Assembly: GCF_001653235.2 (NCBI RefSeq)
Contig: NW_019154045.1
Span: 62,001-126,000, forward strand
Length of the DNA stretch: 64,000 nt
Origin: Pochonia chlamydosporia 170
Taxonomy: Eukaryota > Ascomycota > Sordariomycetes > Hypocreales > Clavicipitaceae
Direction of reading: 5' to 3'
A program made the position numbers and the translations under genes. The first letter of the stretch is position 1. Each line of letters opens with the position of its first letter. Under the pieces are notes generated by a model that did no database searches, had not been told where the DNA came from, and worked only from the letters and a program-made list of their open reading frames with translations. Shown one piece after another: positions 34,242-44,715 of this stretch.

Positions 34242-36171
34242 ATGATGAGACGATCCTATGACGGTGCAGGCCTAGCAGCCACAGTAGCCACTGTTCTTCA
34301 TGTCCTTAACCTTCTCATATCCCTATACGCTGGTGCTGCCAATGCTGAACAGCCTGTGTACATGTCGTCGGAAGGTTACGATGAAGGTCGGTTTGGCAAA
34401 TACCCGGTTCAAAAATTCAAGTCTGTGGAACTTATCGCGCCTCGACCAAACATTGTCCGTCAGGATAGTCGATGCTCAAAAGATTTGATGACTTTCCTTT
34501 CTCCTCGTGGCTATGTTGAGCAAGCAACTCATCCTCAAGCAACCATTCTGGACCACAATGGCCATTTGATTTGGACTTCAGGGTGGGACAAGAAACAAAT
34601 TTACAACCTCATGACGCAGCAATACAAGGGCCACAACTATATTACCTTTTGGGCAGGTAACGACGCCGTAGGCGGTCACGGCGCAGGTTCTTATTACATG
34701 GTCAGCCATTTTCTGCAGTTGAAACCTCCACGATCCCAGTACTAACACTCTCTCCTTAAGTTGGATGAAACGTACAATATGACGCGGCGCTTGCATGCGG
34801 CCAATGGCCTCAAAGGTGACTTGCATGAATTTCGGTTTACGCCGCAAGGCACAGCTCTTATCACTGTATACGATGTTCAAGAGGTAGACCTATCCACCCT
34901 CGGCAAGAAATCAGGACCCATTTGGGACTGTCTTATTCAAGAAATTGACATCGAGACTGGTGACCTGGTATTTGAGTGGCGAGCAAGTCAGCATCTGAAC
35001 ATCGCAGACACATACCGGCGTATTGGCGGCGAAGGCGAACCCGGCGGTGCCCCTTTTGACTGGTTCCATATCAACAGCATAGACAAGGATGTGCAAGGAA
35101 ACTACCTCATTTCCAGCCGATACTTCAACAGCGTTTTCTACATCGACGGGAAAACGGGGAGCGTCATTTGGACGATGGGAGGCAAAGGAAACAAATTCAA
35201 GGATCTCTCCGGTGGCAAAGCAACGAATTTTGCATTTCAGCACGACGCTCGATGGGACAATAACTATCAGGAGATTACCCTCTTTGATAACAGTCACGAC
35301 GGTGGACCTTTGGCAAATGCCCATCCCAGAGGCATGCGTCTCCGTGTGGACCAAGTTCTCATGACGGTCGAGCTTATCACCGAGTACAAGAACCCAACCC
35401 ATGTCCCTGCAGCTTCACAGGGCTCACTACAAAATCTCCCCAATGGAAATGTGCTCATAGGTTACGGCTACAGCGGCCTGTTCACCGAGTTCACGCGCGA
35501 GGGTAAGGTCTTGTGCGAGACGCACTACGGTCCACAGAGTCGATATGGCACGGGCGATGTGCAGTCGTACCGTGTTTTCAAGTTCAACTGGCGGGCATCC
35601 CCAGAGACTGATCCTGACCTGGCCATCTCTCAGGACGGTGCAATGGTGTGGAGGGCTTATGCCAGCTGGAATGGTGCAACCGATGTTTCTGCTTGGGTGC
35701 TTCAGGGCACAGATAGTCCCAACGCCGGAAAGTGGAAGGTCATTGAGAAAAAGAGCAGGTCGGGGTTTGAGACAGACTTTTTATTGGAAGCCGATCACCC
35801 AGACTACATTAGAGTTGTGGCCGTGGACTCGAAAGGAAACACGCTCGGATCCAGTCAACCAGCCAATGCTACTAAGGTGGCGATTGTATGTCAACATTCT
35901 CTTCCTCATCACTTTTCCCTTTGAGTTGCTAACCAAGTCATGTTAGACCTACAAGATTGACCGACCCAAAGCATCAATCGAGTATGAAAATACATGGACA
36001 TGGTTCACAGGTGTTGCTACAGGCTTTGGACTTGTGGTATTTGCTTTGGCTCTTCGACCTGCGATCAAGGCTTGCTTTACATGTCGTCGACGAACAGCCC
36101 AGTACAGCTTACTGCCGACCGATGAAGACAAGGCGGCGACTTCAAAGGGCATCCATTTGACGCAGTTTTGA
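34242..36171 (+). CDS. Arylsulfotransferase-family protein (PF14269), membrane-anchored
   Basis: Beta-propeller protein of the ASST-like family, named for bacterial PAPS-independent arylsulfate sulfotransferases; fungal members are uncharacterised. Exons 34242-34700, 34761-35885 and 35947-36171 give 602 residues. Residues about 10-35 form a signal peptide or anchor. The propeller repeats are visible as beta-hairpins with W motifs: HNGHLIWTSGWD, FEWRASQH, GSVIWTMGGKG, NVLIGYGYSGLFTEF. Asp/His-rich blocks typical of the family are FDWFHINSIDKD (about 250-261), FQHDARWDN and FDNSHDGG. The third exon encodes a C-terminal transmembrane segment (WFTGVATGFGLVVFALAL) and a short Arg-rich cytosolic tail (CRRRTAQYSLL), so the propeller should face outside. 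The catalytic sulfate acceptor chemistry is not established for fungal members. Confidence 0.9.
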
Positions 36172-39139
36172 CAAAGAGTGGTCGAAGATCCCTTCCATTC
36201 TTCCATTGATTTTGATTGTGTTTTCTTTGTGTAAGGGTTTGCATTGAGCGTTGGGTTGTATGTACATAGTTGCCTGTTCAGATACCTGGAGTTGGATACC
36301 ACATAGCATTGAGTATATTTTATTTGCCGCGTTGGTCTTCTATTAATTATGTTTTGGCTTAGATAATATGTCACGCTTTCACCGCACCCTTCTATCATAC
36401 CAATGAAGTCTGGCGTCAGGTTGTAATCAACTTTTGGAGGTTTCCACTACACGCACCACTTGAAGGGCTGTCAAAGAAGCTCGATGCTGCCATGGAAGGC
36501 TGTCTCAGTCATCCGAAAATTCCTCGTCCAAAGGCCGCGTAAGTCACCTTTGACAAAACTTCCTTTTCCTCTAGACAAGGGTTGCTTTTAGTAGTGGCAG
36601 ATTGGACTAGGGGCTTGCAGGCGCCACATGGTAGCTGAAGTGGTCCAAGTTAGTTTTAACGGTGCCGACTCGGCAGTTGAGATGTATTTCACTTCTACAG
36701 CAAGGTGGTGGTTTATTCAGTGAGTGTCATTATTCCCTTTATGCTGGACCTTCTATTTGCAGATGTGCATCTATGGTGCGTGTATATAGGGCAGATTCTG
36801 ACAAAATAGTAATTGCAGGATCTCAAATTGACGTCAAACATCGTTCCGATCAAACAAGTACGCCACTAGCAAGGAGCGAAGCAAAGGACGCGCATTTTAT
36901 CTGATCGGACCTATTCTTAGCGCATCAATTATCAGTCTGTCATCAGACCTGACTCATTGGGATAGCTTGGGAAATAGCCTTGTTCGGCTTTTATCTTGAA
37001 GACGGATAAAAGTACGCCTCAACATCGTGGCAGTATAATTCCCGAATGAACTAGCTCAGTGTTAGGTCTGTGGAGGCGCCGGCATGTGGGAGATGAACCA
37101 CATTAATTCCTTTCTTCGGAATGACAACATGAATGGTACAATTATTTCCCGGCGATGCCTCCTGGCAATCAGCTGCTGTAACGTGATCCAGGCGTCATTG
37201 AATTGTGGCTTCAGGTAAGCTCGGCTGATCTGCATTTACATCTGTTGCACTCCTCAGCTGCAGTGTTGAAACTGTGGCCGAGATTCAAACACCAGGCAAA
37301 CCATCACCAAAAATTATTTCCAGTTGAATGACACGGCATTCGGAAGTCCCCAAATAGGTCATCTGCCCACGGCAAGAATGGACTTGTCGCTACTGAAACA
37401 TGGCCAGAAACGCGCGTCCCGGCCTTGGACCGCCCACAACCCGGCGCTTGAAGAGGCGAATGAATCAGTTAGCGAGTTCTTGGTGCGGATACAGCCGCTT
37501 TTGCAAGCGCCGGCAACAAAATCGGGAAGACAGAGGTCTGGTAGAAACTGTTTGGAAATACGTTGAGGAAGTCGTTCGTGTTGATACCATTGTGCATTGA
37601 TTGGGATTGAGCACAACCAGTTTACAGCCAAACGACACAACGCAATGCAACTCTATCGGACTCTATCAACCAATTATCACAGCAACAAATTGCAAAGGGA
37701 AACAGACAAAAGCCAACCGTCAACTTAACTTAATCTGCCCCACTTCAACAATCAACTTGTGGCTGGTGTGACCAACCATCTAACAGCAAACTTCTCCAAG
37801 TGCAAAGATCAAAAGCCGCGTCATCAAGCCTCTTTTCACAATTGCCCAGTTCGATCCCAACCGCCAGTTGCTGCTCAAACAAACGACTGGCCAGAAATGC
37901 CACATGGAGCCACCTATTAGCCGTTTATCCGTTTTTACATACATTTTCGCTCTTTGCCAAGACAAATGCCAAGCAGTGATTGTCGGGGCTCGACATCAAT
38001 GTCCCTGGCAAGTCACTGTACTTGCGGCTCAGGATCCTTGCGTTCTAGGTTAGATGTGCAGAGCTAAAACCAGAGAATTCGACTCCTTTGGCATATCGGA
38101 GACAGAAGTACAGGCTAGATCCATAATGGGGGGGCGTGTGAGTAAATCCGAGAGGCGTAAGTCAATTGTCGGATGTCGCGTGCTCCAACTACGTCTTCTC
38201 TGTGGTGGATATCATTGCACCCAAATCAGCAGTATGAGCCGCATGAGACACGGTTTGGTATTGGTCCTTCATTCATCTAGGCCGACGAATGCAATTCGCA
38301 CCTCTATTTATATGACTGTCGATGATGGCTGTAAAGCTGATTCCCTTAGTCCGTTTGTCTCTGCATCATGACAGCTCCTCCCTGCTGAGTTCCTTTCCAC
38401 AGCGTAAGCTTACCTGATATGAACTATTTTCATGATAGTCGAATCACTGGAGACACTGGCCGCATCTCACTTAGGCTTATTCATGTGGCACCCAGCGGCA
38501 GCCACTTCTCCATGATCGTGGAGCTCCCCCATGGCTGGCGGCCAGGGTCATGTCTCGCAGCCGACTGATGACGAGTCCTCTGTGCAGACGTAGATGTTGA
38601 ATTTAGCTTTCCTCAGACTTGGGAGTTCGTCTGAATTCGACCTTGAAAATCGGAGAGAATTATGCAAGAGGCGCTTCTGTCCGACCGTAAACCGGACTCG
38701 TAACTGCAAGCCTCCCCCTTTCCGCTCCTGCCTTTCTGCACTCCTGCGTGGACCTTGATTGTATGGACATGTAACGATATGTACCTGCCGCGTACCACCT
38801 TTTAGATTTATTTTTGTTTACAATGATGATGATAATTTCTTTGTGAGTCTTGGCATTTCTCAACATGCTCCTGAATGTCGGCTCGTCGTGCCGACCATGA
38901 CGACGCTCGCCCCTTTGATTTTGTAGGCGGGAGAATAATCCATCATTGCCGTGTAGTCGATAAAGTATACATTGAATGCATTCTGTCTTTAATTTAGCTC
39001 TCTGACGGGGAAATTGGGTCTCTCGTTACTTTACACTTCACCATCAATCTGATACATTTCCATCCTGTCATTTCCTTCATTCCACTCGCTTGCTGTATCA
39101 ACCGTCGGATACCCCTTATTTACACTCATTCAAGTCACC
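36172..39139. other. 3 kb gene-free stretch between the two sulfotransferase-related genes
   Basis: Only short, overlapping frames on both strands. The last 150 bp before 39140 are C/T-rich and A/T-rich in the way of a fungal leader. I see no RNA gene or repeat. Confidence 0.4.
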
Positions 39140-40110
39140 ATGACACACTCTTTGAAATACAAAGCAAAGCCCTTTACCGACATCTTCACACACGACAGCG
39201 ACATCAACCGAACAAAATGCGTTCGCACAGTTCCAATGAAGGTCCTCATTTTGGGACTCGGCCGAACAGGCACAGCATGTAAGTCACCACCAACCCAGCA
39301 TATCACAACCCAATATCTAACCAAACCAAACCAGCCCTCCGTGCTGCTATGAAGCACCTCGGCTACGTCGACACATACCACATGATGAACTGCTCCATTG
39401 AAAACCCGCCAGACGCACTCCTCTGGATGGACGCCCTCTGCGCCAAGTACGATGGGCAGGGCAAAAAGTTCACCCGTGAAGACTGGGACAAACTCCTCGG
39501 CAATTGTCAAGCCGTGTGTGACTGGCCAGCCATAGCCTTCGCCAAGGAACTTATCGAAGCATATCCCGAAGCTAAAGTCATTCTCACGAACCGGGATGTT
39601 GACTCGTGGCACGCATCAACCCTCAAGACGGTGTACTGGCGTGTCACTGATCCAGAGCTGAAGTGGCTGTCGTACTTTGACTGGGCAGCCAGCATGTACT
39701 ACCCCATGCTGAGGAAGTTTTTTGATACCTTTTTCGAGGGAGACTTTCCGAACCGAGGAAAGGAGGTGTTTCTGCGTCATTACGAAGAGGTGCGTAGCTT
39801 GGTGCCAAAGGATCGACTGCTCGAGTACAGAATCACGGATGGCTGGGACTCTTTGTGTGAGTTTTTGGGTGAGCCTGTGCCCAAGTATGTGTCTTTCCCG
39901 AATGTCAATGACAATTCGGACTTTGTGGCGCGGTCAAGACGACGGAACCGGAATCAGGTGAAGAATGTGGTGATGCGGTTGTTGGTGTGGGGGATGGTGA
40001 TTCTGTTGGCGTTTGGGCTGGTTTGTCGGGTTTTGAATGTTCATCATGTTGCTTATACGCTTGCTGTGCCGTTGGGGTATAAAGTTGCCTTGGATATTCG
40101 GTCTCTTTAG
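39140..40110 (+). CDS. Sulfotransferase-like P-loop protein with C-terminal membrane segment
   Basis: Fungal Sulfotransfer_4-like protein (sometimes annotated as NAD-dependent epimerase). Exons 39140-39278 and 39335-40110 give 304 residues. MKVLILGLGRTGTASL (residues 33-48) is the nucleotide/PAPS-binding P-loop typical of the family. HLGYVDTYHMMNC, WMDALCAKYDG, LTNRDVDSWHAST and DSLCEFLGEPVP follow in the family order. The last 45 residues hold a hydrophobic segment (LLVWGMVILLAFGLVCRVL) that should anchor the protein in a membrane, with the enzyme on the cytosolic or lumenal side. Such proteins are numerous in ascomycetes and almost none has a known substrate. It lies 3 kb downstream of the arylsulfotransferase-like gene on the same strand. 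Confidence 0.88.
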
Positions 40111-41013
40111 GAGAGACATTATTGGTAGCTTGGGTGAGCCTTGACTGGTGTTGTAGTGTTACTGGACCTAAAAGTGTGTAGCTTAGTATTCATATGATGA
40201 CCTCTTGTGTTCACTGTATCGTACTGGCTCTAAGGAATGCATGCTCATGTTTATTTATGTATTGGTAACGCTGAGGTTTACTTATGTCTGCCCAAGATTC
40301 CAGATATCGTAAAACACAGATAGGTACAGGGTAACCTAACTAATGCCCTCACTCTCCAAATACTTGACCACGCATGAAATACATCAAATCAGTCAAATAA
40401 CAGACCTATTTAGCTACGACATATTATTCAGTCGAATACAAACCAGAAGTCAATTTAAACTCATGCTTACTCACGCGACACCCTCACCCATTCAGGCTCG
40501 GCCATCTTCCGAACCCCCACGTCACGGACTTCCCGTTTAGGATGGGCGTGCGCAGCGTGGTTGGTTGACTGGTGCAAGGTGACGGGTGCAACAGCCGATG
40601 ATTCATTGTTGTCATGTTTGAGGTGGCTGAAGGCAATGAATGAATTAAATAGAATACAGTTTGGTGTTGGGATTGAGAGAGTCAGATGTTGGATGATGAA
40701 GAGGCTTCGTTGGAAGAAACAGACGGGAGGAACGACACGAACCACACAATTTAGAATACATGTAAAGCAGAATGGGGGCGAGGGCACTCGACGAATAAAC
40801 TCACTTCCAAATCTCGCCTGGGAGAGGGTAATATGTTGCCAGTGGGCAGATTCCACGAGCCACCGTGTTCATAATCTAGACATGGCTGGTTCCAACAAGC
40901 CAGACACATCTGACAAAAACATGGTCGTTTCCCCATCTACCCAAGCATCGCCACATCTCTCGCGTCGCACAGAACTTGTATCAAAGTTCAAACGTGACTG
41001 GCCATCAGTTCAC
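40111..41013. other. Convergent intergenic region
   Basis: Between the sulfotransferase-like gene and the small secreted protein. A 245-residue plus-strand frame (40561-41298) overlaps the secreted gene in antisense and has random-looking composition; it is not called. Confidence 0.5.
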
Positions 41014-41226
41014 TCAACGATACGAATCATCATCCGGATAACAACTCGCCATCTGGCCGTTCACCACTGCATGCTCGTCTTCGAGACAATGTTCGTATGT
41101 TTCAAACTGTCCGTCGCACCACGCAATGGTACTTCGACCATCACGTCTTGGGTACTCGCCATTGCAAGGCTTCCCGGCATATGCGAGGGACGACATCATG
41201 ATGAGGAGAGCGACGGCGAAGCGCAT
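41014..41226 (-). CDS. Very small secreted four-cysteine protein
   Basis: A 70-residue protein with a signal peptide at 1-18 (MRFAVALLIMMSSLAYAG) and a mature part of about 52 residues holding four cysteines (21, 37, 47, 62), enough for two disulfides. Function unknown. Three things support a real gene: signal peptide, Cys spacing, and a likely 5' leader intron (minus strand, donor GTAAGT at 41283-41278, CTGAC branch site, acceptor AAG just before the ATG). A TATA element lies further up at 41393-41400. The mature part is acidic and Tyr/Trp-containing. It could be an effector, a defensin-like peptide or a wall protein; nothing distinguishes these. Confidence 0.65.
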   Translation of the reverse strand: MRFAVALLIMMSSLAYAGKPCNGEYPRRDGRSTIAWCDGQFETYEHCLEDEHAVVNGQMASCYPDDDSYR

Positions 41227-42997
41227 TTTCTTGTTTTGGCACCGTCAGTGTGTGTTGGGAGCCGTGATTGTAGTGGCACTTACAGGCAAGAGTTGTAGTA
41301 GACTTGTGAGTAGAGCTTTTTTTTTTTGGGTTACTGTGTTAATGGGTTTGGGAGCGGATGACTGAGTTGGAGAAGTGTGTAACAGTGAGCTTCTTTATAA
41401 CTCAGCCAACTGAGCATCCTGACTCAAACTCGCTCCTCAGAATGTCCTTGCTGTCTCAAAAACCTGTGCTTGTGTAACGTCCAGCTTCTTCTCGACCAAC
41501 AACGTTCCCTCTCTTGACTCACTATCTGTGTCCCTTGTCTCTCTCACCGGCTCAAGATGGTGTTTTAGTTTTTTTCTGATCGCATGCTACGTGGGTGTTA
41601 TTGGATGTAGTCGAGTGATACATGTATTGGGCGCTTGTGTAACATTACAGAGCAGATTCTCGACTTTCGTTCCGATATCTAGACTTTCATAGACCATTCC
41701 TTCGGCTCAATTTCTGTATGTCGACTGTCTCATGCTTTGGTCCACGTTATTCATGGTATTTACCTGCCATTGGTCGTGGGACCTATGTCGGGAGACAACA
41801 AGATTCACAGCTGTGTCGTGAAATGTCATCTAACTGCTGCGTTCTTGACTGACGTGGACTAGCTGTGTCCAGCGTAACCATAGAACCCCAAGTAGGGAGG
41901 GACGCATGGTATAAGATTGTATAAATCACTGGTGGGGACGGGGTTCCTTGCCGACTAAGCATATGTTGACTACATGCATACCAGTCGTCTTCTCTTCTCT
42001 TGTCTCAAGATCATAGAGTGAACACATTCCCGCTTTTCAGCACCATCTATAGTCAGGTATCTAGGTACCTAAGTACTCAATACACAAGATTCCTGCTACA
42101 TACCGCTTTGACCGCTGTTCACAAATTGTATGATGCTGCATGACATGACTTTACACCGGTCTCCTGTAGAGGTGAATGCAGAATCTAGGCCCTGGTATTC
42201 TACTGTACAGAATCGATGCACAATCATCCCATGTCCGTCTGCAATCCGGTATTCATGTACCGTAACAAAGGGTCCTGCATGAACTGAGTCGTTTGTTCCC
42301 AAAGTGACATACCCTAGACCGCATGCCATGGACCAGACGAAAGCAAACAATGAGACTCTTCAAAGCTTCTGCTTGCTTCCCCCATTCAATCCCAAAATGG
42401 TTCCAACGCACAGAAAGCCTTGAGACTCCCGTTAAACGATCCACTCATTCCCGGATCAGTTGCAAAATGGCCCCATCCAGACCGCGCTGGCCGGAAAATG
42501 GGTGTCGCTCCCCTAGCCGCGCTGGACCTCGATGTGTATAAATACGAAAATGCCTGCAGCCGTCCTCATAAACCATAATGGCCATCTTTAGTTTACTACC
42601 TGTTTTACGTCCTTGCCCTGTTTTTGAGCACGAGCGCTGTCCGGCATAATACTGAGTTTGCGTCGCCATCGTCAATTGAGCCACATTGGCCTCCGATGCG
42701 ACAGTCAATTCGCGATAACAAAACATGCAAACACCATAACGACCGACGGCACATCACCATGTGCTGGCTGGATTGGGTGACGCCAAGCTCATCGCGCCAC
42801 CATGTTCTGGGACAAGCCATCGCCATGGCGCCAAGGCGGCAGCCATCCGGTCATTTGTGGCGTGGGCTTGGCAAGCTTTGACGACATCACGACTTACACG
42901 ACCGGATACAAAGGTTTTCAAGCTATCGTTGCATCATTATTCGCGAGGGTATAGCTAAGTACATATATGCACAACATCATTCCGCACTATCCGGCTC
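41227..42997. other. Intergenic, about 1.8 kb
   Basis: Contains the promoter of the 41226 gene and the 3' flank of the transporter. Frames at 42096-42958 overlap on both strands and look random. No repeat or RNA gene seen. Confidence 0.45.
41393..41400 (-). promoter_or_regulatory. TATA box of the small secreted protein gene
   Basis: TTATAAAG on the minus strand lies about 170 bp before the ATG at 41226; the distance is explained by a leader that includes a short intron. Confidence 0.5.
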
Positions 42998-44715
42998 TTA
43001 CTGGGTGACCAGCTTCTCAGGCACATGCTCATCTTGAGAAACGTCAATGTGCTCAGAATCAATCTTGCCCAAGCCAAGCTGAGCGGTGTCCCAGCCTCGG
43101 CTCTGGAGGAACTCGCGGAAGCGCATATCCTCATGGGTAATGGTGTCCTGACCAATGTTGGGGATAAAAAAGAACGCAATGGCGGCAGACAGAATGCACA
43201 AGCTGGAAGCAACCCAGAACGGGTACTGCGCAGACTTGACCGCGTCATCTCCACCAGCAGCCTGGATATAGGGGAAAACCCAAGTACCGACAAAGGCGCC
43301 AATCTTGCCAATGGCCGCGGCAATGCCGTAGTAACGACCACGAACACCAGTGGCGCAAGTCTTGGCAGCCAAGAGGCCGATGTTGTTACCGGGTCCAAGC
43401 TCGCCAAGAGTCAGGAAAATGCCGTACATGACTGCAAATCCGGCAACGTGGTTGACAATCTTGCCATAAACGCCAGCCATGATGTATCCAACGATGGACT
43501 GCACGAGCACACCACCAATAAGGGTGTACTTGGGGCCGATCCAATCAGACACAAAAGCACCGAGCATAGTACCGGGGAGGTAGAACATATTGATGACCGT
43601 GTTCCAGCCAAAGACGGTGGTCAGGGGGGCATCCTTGCCATAGATACCCGAAAGAATGTCGGACGAGTAGATTCCGAATGCATATGTCGAGAAATCATAA
43701 AGAAACCAGATGATGGAGACGCAGAGCAGGCGGAACCAGTAGAAGCGCAAGACAAGGAGGTAGGGAGTCTGCTTTCGCATCGATTCCTTTGCAAACTCTT
43801 CGGGTTCTTTCAGTCGCAATCGCAAGAGGAACAGGATCAAGGGGAAGATGACACCAATGCCTAGGCTGACGCGCCAGATAGTGGACAGGTGCTCGTTGTG
43901 GCATGCAGCGGCAACGACATCTACAACACAATTAGCACTCATCATCATGTCTCTCGGTTGCACCACCACTTACAAGGAACAAAGGCGCCAAACACGAAGC
44001 CCCAGTCAATCATGGAGTTTGTGAACAGAATGAACCATCTGTTACGAGTGCCGCTTTTGAGTTCGCCGCTAGACTCGGCGCAGCCAACGCTACCAGCAGG
44101 GTATTCGCCTGTGCATCGTTAGTGGACAAATTCGACTACTCGCATAACATCATAACGTCATAACGTCATAACGGCGCTGGTGCATACCTCCAATGCCGAT
44201 TCCAACAAAAAATCTCCAGGCAGTCAGCATATTGAACATGCCGACCGCTTCGCCCTTGAAATATGAACCAGTAGCCAAGGCGGTGAAAATAATCAGGATC
44301 AATGTGGACACCACAAGAGAGTTGGTTCGAGACCAGTGGTCTGAAGTGAAACCGAAGATGAGTTGGCCGACGACTGTGCCAGCAAAGGCAATATCGGCGA
44401 CGTACTTGGCAGCATTCGACTTGGTATACACTTCCTTGTATTGGAGCTTAAGAATAGTGTTGACGGATCCGATGACCTATGCGCGAAGAAATTAGAAGCC
44501 TGAATTGTTGACCTGGCAGAGAAGTTTGACGGCTTCTCTACATTACTACTCACATTGTTGATGTAGCCATCGGAGAACAATCCAGCACCACATGCAAATA
44601 CGGGCAAGGCAGCTTGGAAAAATGACTTCCGCTCAAGAGCCGTCTCCAGTGCAGGCTGTTGTCCATTCCGTTGAACTCGGCTGTCCTCAGCCTCCTCCTT
44701 AGTATGGTTCGACAT
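42998..44715 (-). CDS. GIT1/PHS-type MFS transporter (glycerophosphodiester or phosphate/proton symporter)
   Basis: Plasma-membrane importer of phosphate or glycerophosphodiesters. Exons 44715-44554, 44476-44188, 44108-43974 and 43920-42998 give 502 residues. The start at 44715 has a good context (CACCATGTC); an upstream in-frame Met at 44772 is less likely. Family marks: [21 protein letters not shown] in segment 1, [11 protein letters not shown] in loop 2-3, GIGIGGEYPAGS at the segment 4 signature, and [11 protein letters not shown] near residue 285. [11 protein letters not shown] block and [13 protein letters not shown] follow. The C-terminal tail is hydrophilic. In yeast, GIT1 imports glycerophosphoinositol under phosphate limitation; fungi have several paralogues with different substrates, so the substrate is open. 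Confidence 0.92.
44143..44174 (-). repeat. Tandem octamer repeat inside a transporter intron
   Basis: Four back-to-back copies of CATAACNN (AT, GT, GT, GG at the variable positions) lie in intron 2 of the GIT1-like gene (44109-44187). A short microsatellite; no function indicated. Confidence 0.7.

Noticed and set aside
40561..41298. 245-residue plus-strand open frame
   Set aside because: Antisense to the better supported secreted peptide gene, no domain, random composition, and no splice or signal evidence.
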